Assembly: GCA_902595755.1 (NCBI GenBank)
Contig: CACJRF010000004.1
Coordinates: forward strand, 1 to 64,000
Direction: 5' to 3'
DNA: 64,000 bases
Origin: an uncultured Alphaproteobacteria bacterium
GTDB lineage: Bacteria; Pseudomonadota; Alphaproteobacteria; Methylaequorales; Methylaequoraceae
A program made the position numbers and the translations under genes. This document shows positions 1 through 10,765 of the stretch, in pieces. The first letter of the stretch is position 1, and every line of letters begins with the position of its first letter. The notes beneath the pieces were generated by a model, which saw nothing but the letters and a program-made list of their open reading frames with translations, ran no database searches and was not told the DNA's origin.

Positions 1-2
1 TC

Positions 3-749
3 GATTCAACGGCATGGGAGTTCAGTCAAGATGAAGGAAACTTTGATGGATCAAGATTTGCAGCGTTTATTGCTAATAATGATAATTCTTCAATATATAA
101 ATTAGAAAAAAAAAATGTTGAAAAAAATACGATTGTTTCACTTTTAATGGATAATTCTGGCTCTATGAGAGGTAAGCCAATTATTACATCGGCATTAACA
201 TCAGAAATTCTTACACATACTCTTGAAAAATGTAATGTTAATGTTGAAATTCTTGGCTTTACAACTAATGAGTGGAAGGGAGGAAAGTCTAAAAAAAAAT
301 GGGAGAGTCTTGATAGACCAAATAAGCCAGGCAGGCTAAATGATCTTCTTCATATAATTTATAAAGATGCTGATGCTTCATGGAGTGTGGCCAAAAAAAA
401 TATTGGTCTTATCCTTAAAGAAGGTTTATTAAAAGAAAATATTGATGGAGAAGCACTTATTTGGGCATCGAGTAGATTAAAAAGAAGAAATGAAAAAAAA
501 AAAATTTTGATTGTCATTTCCGATGGCGCTCCTGTTGATGATTCAACATTGTCTGTAAATAATCCAAATATCCTTGAAAATCATTTAAAGGAAGTTGTTA
601 CAGAAATTGAACAAGAAGGAAGAATAAATTTAGTGGCAATCGGTATTGGTCACGATGTATCGAGATACTATAAAAAGGCATTCACAATAGATAGTCCAGA
701 CAAGCTAGGAGATATAATAATTGAAAATTTGGCTGAAAACCTGGGGTAA
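3..749 (+). CDS. cobT: Aerobic cobaltochelatase subunit CobT, C-terminal VWA part (5' truncated by window edge)
   Basis: Frame is open from base 3 (DSTAWEFSQDEGNFDGSRFA...) through MDNSGSMRGKPI (MIDAS-like DxSxS) and ISDGAPVDDSTLSVN, typical of the CobT C-terminus. Confidence 0.9.
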   Translation, partial: DSTAWEFSQDEGNFDGSRFAAFIANNDNSSIYKLEKKNVEKNTIVSLLMDNSGSMRGKPIITSALTSEILTHTLEKCNVNVEILGFTTNEWKGGKSKKKWESLDRPNKPGRLNDLLHIIYKDADASWSVAKKNIGLILKEGLLKENIDGEALIWASSRLKRRNEKKKILIVISDGAPVDDSTLSVNNPNILENHLKEVVTEIEQEGRINLVAIGIGHDVSRYYKKAFTIDSPDKLGDIIIENLAENLG

Positions 750-753
750 TAAA

Positions 754-1044
754 TTAATCTTTATTATCTTTTCTTGACTCTATTAATTTTTTTAACTTAA
801 CGATTTCAGGTGCAAGCAAAGAACTTTTAGACGTAATCACGTAATTATCAATGCCACCTTTCTTCTCTACTGTTTTAATTCCTTTTGAAGAAACTTTAAG
901 CCTTACTTTTTTACCTAAGATTTCAGAGAAAAATGAAACATTTTGAAGATTGGGTAAAAATCTCCTTTTTGTTTTATTAACTGCATGACTGACATTGTTT
1001 CCAGACATAGGCTTTTTATTTGTAATGCTGCATCTTTTAACCAT
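754..1044 (-). CDS. rpmB: 50S ribosomal protein L28
   Basis: MVKRCSITNKKPMSGNNVSHAVNKTKRRFLPNLQ is the L28 N-terminal signature. Confidence 0.95.
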   Translation of the reverse strand: MVKRCSITNKKPMSGNNVSHAVNKTKRRFLPNLQNVSFFSEILGKKVRLKVSSKGIKTVEKKGGIDNYVITSKSSLLAPEIVKLKKLIESRKDNKD

Positions 1045-1070
1045 AATAAACTTATAAATAAAATATTTAA

Positions 1071-2273
1071 TTAATCAAACTTTTTTTTTGTCAAATACTC
1101 ATAAATAATTTTTGAACCTTCGGTTAGTGAAACTTCATTTTTTTCTATTTTATTTATAAGATCTTTAATATATTGCTTTGTTTTAAAATTTTTATTCATA
1201 TATTCCGAAATATTTAAGTCAACATCAGCCCATAAATTCTTAAGTCTTTGGTCACTCCTAATTTGGTAAAACATCTTTTTATCTTTTGAAGACTTAATAA
1301 ATTTCGATATATAATTCCATATTTCTTTGATACCTTTATTCTCAACAGCCGAACAAGTAAGTATATTAGGCTTTAAATCAATTCTTGAGTCTGAAGTCAT
1401 TTGAGAAGCATTTGTATATTCATTTTTTGTCAATTCAGCCTGCTTTATTAATCCACCATCAGCCTTATTAACAACAATCAAATCTGCTAGTTCTATTATA
1501 CCTTTTTTTATTCCCTGAAGCTCATCTCCTCCTGACGGTAGGAGAAGTACTAAAAAAATATCAACCATATCGTAAACTGAGGTTTCTGCCTGACCAACAC
1601 CCATTGTTTCAACAAAAATTATATTAAAACCAAATTCTTCCAAACATCTTATAGATTGAAATGTTTTTTTTGCAACTCCTCCAAGATGACCTTGATTGGG
1701 CGAGGGTCTTATATAAGCATTTTTATCAACAGAGAGTTTCTCCATTCGAGTTTTATCACCTAGAATAGAACCACCCGACTGTTTGGATGATGGATCAATA
1801 GCAAGAACTGCAACTTTATTTCCGCTTGAAATTAAAAATGAGCCCAAAGCTTCAATTATTGTGGACTTTCCTACACCAGGAACACCAGTAATACCTATTC
1901 TAATTGATCTGTCATTCTCTTTTAGTTTTGATAAAAGAAGGTTTGCTCTCAACTTATCTTTTTCTAATAGTGACTCTACCAAAGTTATAGCTTTTGCTAA
2001 ATGTGGTCTAGAACCTTTTCTTAAGTTAAAAAGAATTGAATCTATTTCTTGGATATCAGAATTAGATAAATCCTCATTATTTTTTTTATCGATAAAAAAA
2101 TCATTAGCATCAACTAAACCATTTGTTTGGTTGAATATTTTGTTAATTATCTTTTTTTCCGGGATTCTTTCACCAATTATATATCTCGAAAGAGAAACTG
2201 CAGAAACACCAATTTGTTTAGCAAAGTTTTTGTTTGAAATATTAAATAATTTTAGGAAACTCTTTAAATTCAT
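1071..2273 (-). CDS. meaB: MeaB/ArgK-type methylmalonyl-CoA mutase-associated GTPase with an N-terminal HTH (XRE/Cro-like) extension
   Basis: GITGVPGVGKSTIIEALG Walker A, AVLAIDPSSKQSGGSILGDKTRM; residues 1-75 NISNKNFAKQIGVSAVSLSRYIIGERIPEKKIINKIF look like a HTH. Confidence 0.9.
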   Translation of the reverse strand: MNLKSFLKLFNISNKNFAKQIGVSAVSLSRYIIGERIPEKKIINKIFNQTNGLVDANDFFIDKKNNEDLSNSDIQEIDSILFNLRKGSRPHLAKAITLVESLLEKDKLRANLLLSKLKENDRSIRIGITGVPGVGKSTIIEALGSFLISSGNKVAVLAIDPSSKQSGGSILGDKTRMEKLSVDKNAYIRPSPNQGHLGGVAKKTFQSIRCLEEFGFNIIFVETMGVGQAETSVYDMVDIFLVLLLPSGGDELQGIKKGIIELADLIVVNKADGGLIKQAELTKNEYTNASQMTSDSRIDLKPNILTCSAVENKGIKEIWNYISKFIKSSKDKKMFYQIRSDQRLKNLWADVDLNISEYMNKNFKTKQYIKDLINKIEKNEVSLTEGSKIIYEYLTKKKFD

Positions 2274-2295
2274 TTTAACCAGAATGGTTAATATA

Positions 2296-4416
2296 TCATA
2301 TAATATTTATGATTTCAATTGCCGCTTCTTGTATATTTGTTCCTGGTCCAAAAACCTTCGAAACTCCGAGTTCATAAAGTAAATCATAATCTTTGGGTGG
2401 TATCACTCCACCACAAATGACCTTAATGTTTGATGCTTTATTATTTTTAAGTGATTTCATTAGTAGTGGAACAAGAGTCTTATGGCCTGCTGCTAACGTA
2501 GAAACTCCAATTATATGAACATCATTGTCAATAGCCTGCATTGCTGCTTCTTCTGGGGTCTGAAATAATGGACCGACATCTACATCGAAACCAAGATCTG
2601 AAAAGGCAGTTGCTATTAATTTTGCACCTCTATCATGACCATCTTGACCCATTTTTACAACAAGCATTCTTGGTCTTCTACCTTTATTTTCAATGAACTT
2701 TTCTATCTCAACATCTATCTTATTAATTTTTTCGGTATGTTTTATAGCTTTGCCATAAACACCTGAAATCGTTTTGGATGATAAAGTATGCCTACCAAAA
2801 ACTTTCTCCATTACTTCAGTCATTTCACCAACAGTACATCTCTTTTTTGCCGCCTCAACACAAACCTCTAGTAAATTTAATTCTGATGATCTGCATGCTT
2901 CGGTAATTTTTTTTAAGAGATTATTTACTTCGTTCATATCTCTAGAATCCTTGATATCTTTAAGTCTCTTAATTTGCTTAACTCTAACTTTTTCATTGTC
3001 TATAGACAGTACGTTGATATCTTGCTTCTCAGTTGGTTTATATTTATTAACACCAACAATAGTTTCTTCCATTGAATCAACTCTTGCTTGTCTTTTAGCC
3101 GAGCTTTCTTCGATTCTCATTTTTGGCAAACCCATTTCAATTGCTTTTACCATTCCACCAACATCGTCAACCTCCTTTATTAAGGCACGAGCTTGTTTAA
3201 TTATATCTGATGTCAAAGATTCTACGTAATATGAACCTGCCATTGGATCGATCACCTTGTTAATTCCTGATTCTTCAGCAAGGATAAGTTGCGTATTTCT
3301 TGCAATTCTTGCAGAAAATGTAGTTGGTAAAGCCAAAGCTTCATCAAAGCTATTTGTGTGAAGAGACTGAGTGCCGCCCATAACAGCAGCCATTGCCTCA
3401 ATAGTTGTTCTAACAATATTATTATAAGCATCTTGTTCCATAAGGGAAACACCAGATGTTTGGCAGTGCGTCCTTAAAGCAAGACTTTTTGGATTCTTCG
3501 GTTTAAATTCTTCGATAATCTTTGACCACATAAATCTTGCGGCTCTCATTTTAGCTATCTCCATAAAAAAATTCATTCCAATTGACCAAAAAAAAGAAAG
3601 TCTGGGTGCAAAATCATCTATATCCAAACCTCTCTTAAGTGCAGCCTCTACATACTCCTTCCCATCAGCGAGAGTATAGGCTAACTCTTGAACCTGATTT
3701 GCTCCAGCCTCTTGCATATGGTAACCACTTATTGATATTGAATTAAATTTAGGCATCTCTTTTGAAGTAAATTCTATAATATCTGAAACAATTCTCATAC
3801 TCGGTTCAGGCGGAAAAATAAAAGTATTTCTAACCATAAATTCTTTTAGTATATCATTCTGAATCGTACCAGTTAGCTTGCTTTTATCTACGCCTTGCTC
3901 TTCGCCGCAGGCAATGAAACAAGCAAGAACAGGAATGACGGCACCATTCATTGTCATTGAAACGCTCATCTTATCAAGTGGGATGTCAAGAAAAAGAGTA
4001 TTCATATCCTCAATTGAATCAATTGCAACTCCAGCATTTCCAACATCCGCAACAACTCTTGGATGATCAGAGTCATACCCCCTATGGGTTGCTAAGTCAA
4101 AGGCAACAGATAATCCAGTAACTCCATTTCTTAAACCTTCTTTATAAAATTTATTTGATTCTTCAGCTGTTGAAAAACCAGCATACTGTCTAATGGTCCA
4201 TGGCCTATTCGAGTACATTGTAGCGCGCGGACCCCTTGTGTATGGTGGCAAACCAGGAAACCCAATTTCATGCTCCAACTTTTTTAAGTCATCTTCGGTA
4301 TAGAGTGGTTTGACTCTAATTCCTTCAGGAGTATCCCAATTTAATTCATTAATATCTTTTTCCTTAAGCTCTTTTTCTGCAATTTTTTTCCACTCTTTAT
4401 AATTATTATTTGTCAA
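2296..4416 (-). CDS. scpA: Methylmalonyl-CoA mutase, single-chain large subunit with C-terminal B12-binding domain
   Basis: [23 protein letters not shown] and the B12-binding motif [36 protein letters not shown]. Confidence 0.96.
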   Translation of the reverse strand: MTNNNYKEWKKIAEKELKEKDINELNWDTPEGIRVKPLYTEDDLKKLEHEIGFPGLPPYTRGPRATMYSNRPWTIRQYAGFSTAEESNKFYKEGLRNGVTGLSVAFDLATHRGYDSDHPRVVADVGNAGVAIDSIEDMNTLFLDIPLDKMSVSMTMNGAVIPVLACFIACGEEQGVDKSKLTGTIQNDILKEFMVRNTFIFPPEPSMRIVSDIIEFTSKEMPKFNSISISGYHMQEAGANQVQELAYTLADGKEYVEAALKRGLDIDDFAPRLSFFWSIGMNFFMEIAKMRAARFMWSKIIEEFKPKNPKSLALRTHCQTSGVSLMEQDAYNNIVRTTIEAMAAVMGGTQSLHTNSFDEALALPTTFSARIARNTQLILAEESGINKVIDPMAGSYYVESLTSDIIKQARALIKEVDDVGGMVKAIEMGLPKMRIEESSAKRQARVDSMEETIVGVNKYKPTEKQDINVLSIDNEKVRVKQIKRLKDIKDSRDMNEVNNLLKKITEACRSSELNLLEVCVEAAKKRCTVGEMTEVMEKVFGRHTLSSKTISGVYGKAIKHTEKINKIDVEIEKFIENKGRRPRMLVVKMGQDGHDRGAKLIATAFSDLGFDVDVGPLFQTPEEAAMQAIDNDVHIIGVSTLAAGHKTLVPLLMKSLKNNKASNIKVICGGVIPPKDYDLLYELGVSKVFGPGTNIQEAAIEIINII

Positions 4417-4428
4417 AATTTTATCCCT

Positions 4429-5292
4429 TTAAAAAATTAAATCCCTGATGTAGTAAGTAGGGATTATTTTTTTTTTTTTAATTAAATCATTTAATTTTGC
4501 TTTATCAATACCCTTTTCACTATTAACGTCTCTATGAATACCATCGGTAACAAGCAATGAATCTAAATTTTGATTATTAGCACCCATTATATCATTATCA
4601 AGAGAATCACCAATTACTAACATCTTTCTCTTATTTTTTTGTGAAATTTTTTCATAACAATAGTTATAAATTTCGTTATAAGGTTTTCCGTAATAGCTTA
4701 CTTCTCCTCCAATTGATTCATAATATTGAGCTAAAAGTCCCGCACATATTACAAACCTATCTCCTCTTACAACAATCTTATCTGGATTAGAACATATCAT
4801 TAAAGGTTTTGACTTTACAAGACCTTCAAGAATTGGTTTGTAATTTTCAAGCTTGTCCTCAAATCCCCAAGGGCCTGTATTAATTATAATTTCAACATTG
4901 TCGTAGTCTTTACATACTTCATAATCTAAACCTTCAATCAGGTGGTGATCTCTTTCTGGACCAATAATATAACAAAATTTATAACTTTTTTTTTTCAATG
5001 ATTGCCATGTAATTTCTCCAGAAGATATTACACATTCATAAAGGTCTCTATTCAAACCAAACGCTGAAAGTTGTTTCTCGATGACTTTACTTCTTCTAGG
5101 AGCATTAGTCATAAAAAAAACATTTTTATTTAGCAATTTAATTTCATTTAATACCTTATTAATTCCATTAAATATTTTTTCTCCATTATGTACTACACCC
5201 CATAAATCTATGATAAAAATATCATAATTTTCATATACCTCTGATAAATTTTTAAGCTCAATTGAATTATTCATAACTAATATTTTTTCCAA
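4429..5292 (-). CDS. HAD-superfamily class IIA hydrolase (TIGR01459-like)
   Basis: IDLWGVVHNGEKIFNG, FFMTNAPRRSKVIEKQL, VIGDSLDNDIMGANNQ. Confidence 0.8.
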   Translation of the reverse strand: MEKILVMNNSIELKNLSEVYENYDIFIIDLWGVVHNGEKIFNGINKVLNEIKLLNKNVFFMTNAPRRSKVIEKQLSAFGLNRDLYECVISSGEITWQSLKKKSYKFCYIIGPERDHHLIEGLDYEVCKDYDNVEIIINTGPWGFEDKLENYKPILEGLVKSKPLMICSNPDKIVVRGDRFVICAGLLAQYYESIGGEVSYYGKPYNEIYNYCYEKISQKNKRKMLVIGDSLDNDIMGANNQNLDSLLVTDGIHRDVNSEKGIDKAKLNDLIKKKKIIPTYYIRDLIF

Positions 5293-6325
5293 CTAGATCA
5301 TTTACATTTTTAAGACCCTTCTCTTTAATTTTTACACTCAGGTCCTCCAAAATTTCATTAACAACATTTGGTCCTTTATAAACAAGAGAGGTGTAAAGTT
5401 GCAACGCATTAGCTCCCATAGAAATTTTTTCGAAGGCATCTTTGCCATTTGAAACCCCACCTACTCCAATAATTTTGATCTTACCCTGACAAATATCATA
5501 TGCCTTTTTAATAATATCGTTTGTTAAATTTTTTAATGGAGGGCCAGACAAACCTCCTATTTCACTAATCTTCCATGTATTACTCATCGGTTTTTTAAAT
5601 AACATTTCTCTTCTAACTGTTGTGTTTGTAAGGACTAATCCTGAAATAAATTCCTCGTTCATTGAGAGATTACATATATACTCTAAATTTTCATCAGAAA
5701 TTTCTGGTGAGAGCTTAATAAATGTATTTATTTTCTTTTTTAATTTAGATAGTTTAATTATTAGCTTTCCAATCTGATTCTTATTTTCTAAGTTACGAAG
5801 ATTAGGTGTGTTAGGTGAGGAAATGTTTATAGTTATATAATCAGCATAATTTTTTACAATCTCATATAACTTCAAATAGTCACTAATCAAATCTGAGGAG
5901 TTTTTATTTCTACCAATATTTATACCAAGTAATCCTTTACTCGATACATCGATCTTTTTGAGGTTATCTATTAGATTTTCTACTCCAAGATTGTTAAATC
6001 CTAATCTCTGAATAATTGCGTTATATTCGGGAATCTTAAATACTCTGGGTTTAGGATTCCCAAATTGTGGCATTGGGGTTACAGTACCTACTTCAATAAA
6101 TCCAAAGCCTAACTCAAAACAACCCTCAACAGCTTCAGCGTTCTTATCAAAGCCAGCAGCAATTCCCAAAGGATTATTTATAGTTTTATTTAAAAATTTA
6201 GTTTGAAGATTAATAAATTTTTTTTTTTTTTTAATTATTCTAAATTTGAGAAAATATATAAGAAACTTATGTAAAAGTTCGGGTGGCAGAGGAGTTGTTA
6301 GTTTTGAGATTATGTTATAAATCAT
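5267..6325 (-). CDS. pyrD: Dihydroorotate dehydrogenase (quinone), class 2
   Basis: NPLGIAAGFDKNAEAVEGCFELGFGFIEVGTVTPMPQFGNPKPRVF; NISSPNTPNLRNL. Confidence 0.95.
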   Translation of the reverse strand: MIYNIISKLTTPLPPELLHKFLIYFLKFRIIKKKKKFINLQTKFLNKTINNPLGIAAGFDKNAEAVEGCFELGFGFIEVGTVTPMPQFGNPKPRVFKIPEYNAIIQRLGFNNLGVENLIDNLKKIDVSSKGLLGINIGRNKNSSDLISDYLKLYEIVKNYADYITINISSPNTPNLRNLENKNQIGKLIIKLSKLKKKINTFIKLSPEISDENLEYICNLSMNEEFISGLVLTNTTVRREMLFKKPMSNTWKISEIGGLSGPPLKNLTNDIIKKAYDICQGKIKIIGVGGVSNGKDAFEKISMGANALQLYTSLVYKGPNVVNEILEDLSVKIKEKGLKNVNDLVGKNISYE

Positions 6326-6642
6326 ATATCTGCCTTTTCATAAACCTTATTAAGCCAAGCAAATTTTAGATTATTGTAAAAATGTGGGAATACTTTATTG
6401 TTTCTGGAAACTTCCCACCTCAGAAAGTCGGTCAAATTTTCAGTTTTAAATTCAGCAATAACTAAATTTTTCTCATTTTTAAAATATTGTGATAATGTCT
6501 CTTTCAGTTGTTCTTTTTTAGACAAATGAATAAATCCAGAATTAAGGTCTAACTTGTTTCCGTTGAAAATCTTTTTTTTTTTAAAGTTTTCAAATTCAAT
6601 CTTAGAAAAAACTCGATAAACATATGGATTCTCAATTTTCAC
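6322..6642 (-). CDS. DUF952 domain protein
   Basis: VYRVFSKIEFENF...GFIHLSKKEQLKETLSQYF matches the DUF952 pattern. Confidence 0.75.
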   Translation of the reverse strand: MKIENPYVYRVFSKIEFENFKKKKIFNGNKLDLNSGFIHLSKKEQLKETLSQYFKNEKNLVIAEFKTENLTDFLRWEVSRNNKVFPHFYNNLKFAWLNKVYEKADI

Positions 6643-8185
6643 CTAATTTTTCCTTAACTAAACTTATAGTTTTTTTTATCCCATAAAACTTTATAAATGA
6701 ACCTAATCTAGGTCCTTGGTCCTGTCCAAGTATGACTTGATAAAATGCAGTGAACCATTCCTTTAATGGTTCAAACTTCAGAGACATACCAATATCATAA
6801 ATTATAGTTTGAATATCTTCAGCTTTAATTTCATCTTCAACTTCTTTAAGCGAATTTATCAATTGTTTAAACCCTAATATTTCTTTTTCATTAGGTTCTC
6901 TATAATTTTTTTCAGGTAAAACAAATTTATTATAATACTCAACGCCAAACTGTAATAGTTTTTCAAGATAAGGATACTTTTCCTTATCTACCTTTCCGTA
7001 GTAATTTTCAATAAATCCCCATAAAATATCCGCTGTTTCAGCGTTACATACGCTTGCAAGATTTAAAATTAGTGAAAAGGAAAGATTATCTAAAACATTC
7101 TGATTAATTTCATTATTAACAAACCATAATGGAGATTCCATCTTTTTATCTTTGCTCATTATTTTGTACTCTTTATTATATTTTAAAAAATCATCTGTCA
7201 TCTTTGGAATTACATCAAAGTATAATCTTTTTGCTCTGGTAGGGTTTTGAAACATAAAAAGCTCAAGACTTTGTCGTGGTGAGAACTCTAGCCAATCATC
7301 TACAGATATACCATTACCAATTGATTTTGAAATTTTTTCTCCATTTTGATCTAAAAATAATTCATATGTAAAATTATTTGGAGGTCTCCCACCAATTATT
7401 CTATTTATTTTATTGGATAATTGAAACGACTCTATCAAATCTTTTCCATTCATCTCATAATCAATGCCTAAGACATACCACCTCATTGCCCAATCTACTT
7501 TCCATTGAAGTTTACAATGCCCATCTAAAATTGATGTTTCGACCTTTTTATTTGATTCTGGGTGCTTATAAATTAATGTATTTGATTTTTTATTAATTTC
7601 TTCAATCTTGACTTGAAGAACTTTGCCAGTTTGCTCACATATTGGTAAGAAAGGAGAATAAGTTTTTCTCCTTTCTTTTCCTAACGTCGGTAAAATAACA
7701 TTTAATATCTTTTCATAATTTAATAGAACTGACTCCAGCCCTTCGTTAAAAACTCCATCCTTATAATGCTGAGTTGCAGATTTAAATTCAAAATCGAAGT
7801 TAAACTTTTCTAAAAAATTAATGAGTTTGTTGTTATTATATTCTGAAAAACTGTCAAATTCTTGAAATGGGTCGGGTATTGAAGATAAAGGTTTTTCGAG
7901 ATGCTGACTAATCAAATTTTGATTTGGGATATTTTTTGGAACTTTTCTTAAACCATCCATATCATCTGAAAAAACAAATAGCTTAACCTTTTTGTTTGTA
8001 AGTTTCTTGAAAGCTTTAATTACCATTGAGGTTCTTAAAACCTCACCAAATGTTCCAATATGTGGCAAGCCAGATGGTCCATAACCTGTCTGAAAAATAC
8101 AATATTCTTTTTCTAGGTTATTAAATCGCTTTAAAATTTTTTTTGCTTCTACGAATGGCCAGAGGTTTGATTTTATATCTATCAT
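6632..8185 (-). CDS. lysS: Class I lysyl-tRNA synthetase
   Basis: FQTGYGPSGLPHIGTFGEVLRTS (HIGH-like) and GEKISKSIGNGISVDDWL (KMSKS-like); length 517 aa. Confidence 0.92.
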   Translation of the reverse strand: MIDIKSNLWPFVEAKKILKRFNNLEKEYCIFQTGYGPSGLPHIGTFGEVLRTSMVIKAFKKLTNKKVKLFVFSDDMDGLRKVPKNIPNQNLISQHLEKPLSSIPDPFQEFDSFSEYNNNKLINFLEKFNFDFEFKSATQHYKDGVFNEGLESVLLNYEKILNVILPTLGKERRKTYSPFLPICEQTGKVLQVKIEEINKKSNTLIYKHPESNKKVETSILDGHCKLQWKVDWAMRWYVLGIDYEMNGKDLIESFQLSNKINRIIGGRPPNNFTYELFLDQNGEKISKSIGNGISVDDWLEFSPRQSLELFMFQNPTRAKRLYFDVIPKMTDDFLKYNKEYKIMSKDKKMESPLWFVNNEINQNVLDNLSFSLILNLASVCNAETADILWGFIENYYGKVDKEKYPYLEKLLQFGVEYYNKFVLPEKNYREPNEKEILGFKQLINSLKEVEDEIKAEDIQTIIYDIGMSLKFEPLKEWFTAFYQVILGQDQGPRLGSFIKFYGIKKTISLVKEKLGEN

Positions 8186-8330
8186 AATTATATTAAATAA
8201 GTAAACTTAGAAGTATCATCAAGAAAAAAAAATAATAGTACATTTTTTATTCGTATAATAATAAATTAAACATTTTTTTCTTGTATTTTATTTACAAATA
8301 TTTTAGTTTATTAATAAATTTTAGAATATT

Positions 8331-8606
8331 ATGGCCAAAAAACTTAAGGGTGATTTTTTTTTCTTATCAGCCAATGATTTAAAAGAGGGTGGTATGTTAT
8401 TTTATGGAAAAAATGGTTGGACATCCGAATTTGATGAAGCGATTAAAATCCCAAGAAACGAAATTGAATTTTACGAAGATAAATGCAAAATTTATGAAGA
8501 CAATTGCATTATCATTTCTCCAACTTTTATCGAAATTGACGAAAATGGAGATGTTTTAAACTTAAGAGATAAAATTAGAATTAACGGAATAACTATAGAA
8601 ATCTAA
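8331..8606 (+). CDS. DUF2849 domain protein preceding cysI
   Basis: Small protein directly upstream of sulfite reductase, the typical alphaproteobacterial context for DUF2849. Confidence 0.7.
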   Translation: MAKKLKGDFFFLSANDLKEGGMLFYGKNGWTSEFDEAIKIPRNEIEFYEDKCKIYEDNCIIISPTFIEIDENGDVLNLRDKIRINGITIEI

Positions 8607-8607
8607 C

Positions 8608-10248
8608 ATGTATAAATACTCTGATAAAGATAAAAGAATAGTTAAGAAAAGAGTCGAACAATTCAGATTTCAGGTTGAAAGAAGATTAAATGGTGATCTC
8701 ACAGAGGATGAATTTAAACCATTAAGACTAATGAACGGTTTATATCTCCAACTTCATGCCTACATGCTTAGAGTTGCTATACCATACGGTGAATTATCAT
8801 CCAAGCAAATGTATAAGTTAGCAGATATTGCAGATAAGTATGATAAAGGTTACGGACACTTTACTACAAGGCAAAACATTCAATTTAATTGGCCAAAATT
8901 AACTGATGTACCGCAAATTCTTTTGGATTTGTCAGAGGTTGAAATGCATGCCATTCAAACATCTGGTAACTGCATAAGAAATATTTCATCAGATCACTTT
9001 GCTGGTATATGTGATGATGAGGTTGAAGATCCGAGACCATGGTGCGAAATAATCAGGAAATGGTCTACATTTCATCCAGAATTTTCATTCCTTCCAAGAA
9101 AATTCAAAATTGCTGTTACTGGAAGTAGTGTTGATAGAGCAGCTATAAAATTTCATGATATTGGATTAAAAATAGTTAAACAAAAAAATGATATAGGTTT
9201 TGAAGTTTTTGTGGGTGGTGGTCAAGGTAGAAGTCCTTATGTTGCAAAACAAATAAACAATTTTGTTAAACAAAAAGATTTACTAAATTACCTAGAAGCT
9301 ATTTTATCAACTTACAATGAATTGGGAAGAAGGGACAATATATATAAGGCTAGAATAAAGATTTTAGTACATGAGCTAGGTATTGATAAGTTCAAAGAAC
9401 TCGTTGAATTTAATTTTCTAAAATTTAAGGATAAAAGACTTGATCTAGGTAGTAAATTTATAAATCAAACAAAAGAATTTTTCAATTTACCTAATCTTAA
9501 AATTAAACAAAGTTCAGTTTCATTTCCAGGAGATATAGACTTTAATAATTGGTTAATGAGAAATGTTGTGAAACATAAGATAAAAGGTTATTCAATCGTA
9601 TTAATTTCACTTAAGCAAAATGGAAAACCGCCCGGCGATGCAACTTCAGATCAAATGAGGAAAATTGCTGCTATTTCACAAGAATTCTCATTTAGTGAAA
9701 TACGAGTAACTCATGAACAAAATTTAGTACTTCCTCATATAGAAAATAGTAAATTATTGGAGGTTTGGGAACAACTGAAAAAATCAGGTTTGGCAACTCC
9801 AAATCTGGGCTTCATCTCAGATACAATTTGTTGTCCAGGTATGGACTACTGTGCTCTTGCAACAGCAAGGTCTATCCCAATATCGAATAAAATTAGTGAA
9901 AAATATAAAAATTTTAATAAGCAAAATGATATAGGAAATTTGAAAATTAAGATATCCGGATGCATAAATGCATGTGGTCATCACCATGTTGGAAATATAG
10001 GAATTCTTGGACTTGAAAGAAATGGTCGGGAATCTTACCAGCTAACATTAGGTGGTTCTGCTGATGAAAATGCCTCTATTGGAGAAATTCTTGGACCATC
10101 ATTTCAAGAGGATAAATTAATGCAAGCAATCGAAAAAATACTCATTGTATATAAAGAAAATAGAAAAAATGAAAATGAAGATTTTTTAAAGGTATATAGA
10201 AGAATAGGAATATCTCCTTTTAAAGAAGGTGTATATGATAATACTTAA
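8608..10248 (+). CDS. cysI: Sulfite (nitrite/sulfite) reductase hemoprotein
   Basis: GHFTTRQNIQFNW; CCPGMDYCALATARSIPIS; ISGCINACGHHHVGNIGILG siroheme/4Fe-4S motifs. Confidence 0.93.
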   Translation: MYKYSDKDKRIVKKRVEQFRFQVERRLNGDLTEDEFKPLRLMNGLYLQLHAYMLRVAIPYGELSSKQMYKLADIADKYDKGYGHFTTRQNIQFNWPKLTDVPQILLDLSEVEMHAIQTSGNCIRNISSDHFAGICDDEVEDPRPWCEIIRKWSTFHPEFSFLPRKFKIAVTGSSVDRAAIKFHDIGLKIVKQKNDIGFEVFVGGGQGRSPYVAKQINNFVKQKDLLNYLEAILSTYNELGRRDNIYKARIKILVHELGIDKFKELVEFNFLKFKDKRLDLGSKFINQTKEFFNLPNLKIKQSSVSFPGDIDFNNWLMRNVVKHKIKGYSIVLISLKQNGKPPGDATSDQMRKIAAISQEFSFSEIRVTHEQNLVLPHIENSKLLEVWEQLKKSGLATPNLGFISDTICCPGMDYCALATARSIPISNKISEKYKNFNKQNDIGNLKIKISGCINACGHHHVGNIGILGLERNGRESYQLTLGGSADENASIGEILGPSFQEDKLMQAIEKILIVYKENRKNENEDFLKVYRRIGISPFKEGVYDNT

Positions 10249-10687
10249 AAAAGGTGTTGAGGAAAAATGTATTTATCGTGTAATAAAAACTATATCAAAA
10301 GATAAAAAAGAAATTTCTAATAACTCTATTTTTAATTTAGATGTATGGAATACTTTTAGAGAAGATATAATCAAATTTAAGAATATTGGTATTTTTATTG
10401 ACTCTAATCAAAATTTTGATCCGTCATTCGAGGATTTAGAATCTCTAAAGATTATTCAAATTAATTTTCTAACGTTTAAAGATGGGCGACCCTTTTCTTT
10501 GGCAAAAAATTTAAGAAGAAAAAATTCTTTCAAAAATGAAATTAGAGCATCAGGTCACCTTCTTCCAGATCAATATGGTTTTTTATTAAGATGTGGTTTT
10601 GATTCAGTAGAGATCAAAAAGGATAGTAAAAGTTTATGGCTAAAAGTTTGGGAATTAGAATCAGATGAAAAGTATCAACCGTTCTAG
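10229..10687 (+). CDS. DUF934 family protein
   Basis: FKDGRPFSLAKNLRRK...IRASGHLLPDQYGFLLRCGFDSVEI; overlaps the 3' end of cysI. Confidence 0.85.
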   Translation: MYMIILKKGVEEKCIYRVIKTISKDKKEISNNSIFNLDVWNTFREDIIKFKNIGIFIDSNQNFDPSFEDLESLKIIQINFLTFKDGRPFSLAKNLRRKNSFKNEIRASGHLLPDQYGFLLRCGFDSVEIKKDSKSLWLKVWELESDEKYQPF

Positions 10688-10765
10688 TTTAGTTGAAATA
10701 TTTTTTTTTAATTTATTAAATTACAGAGCTAGAAGATTGTATTTTTATTTAATTACTCATTAATT

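Noticed and set aside
1783-2382. 199-aa plus-strand ORF antisense to meaB
   Set aside because: The opposite strand encodes a clearly conserved GTPase; low-complexity FS/L-rich translation is typical of antisense AT-rich DNA.
2774-3229. 151-aa plus-strand ORF inside the methylmalonyl-CoA mutase gene
   Set aside because: Antisense to conserved mutase sequence; no protein-like motif.
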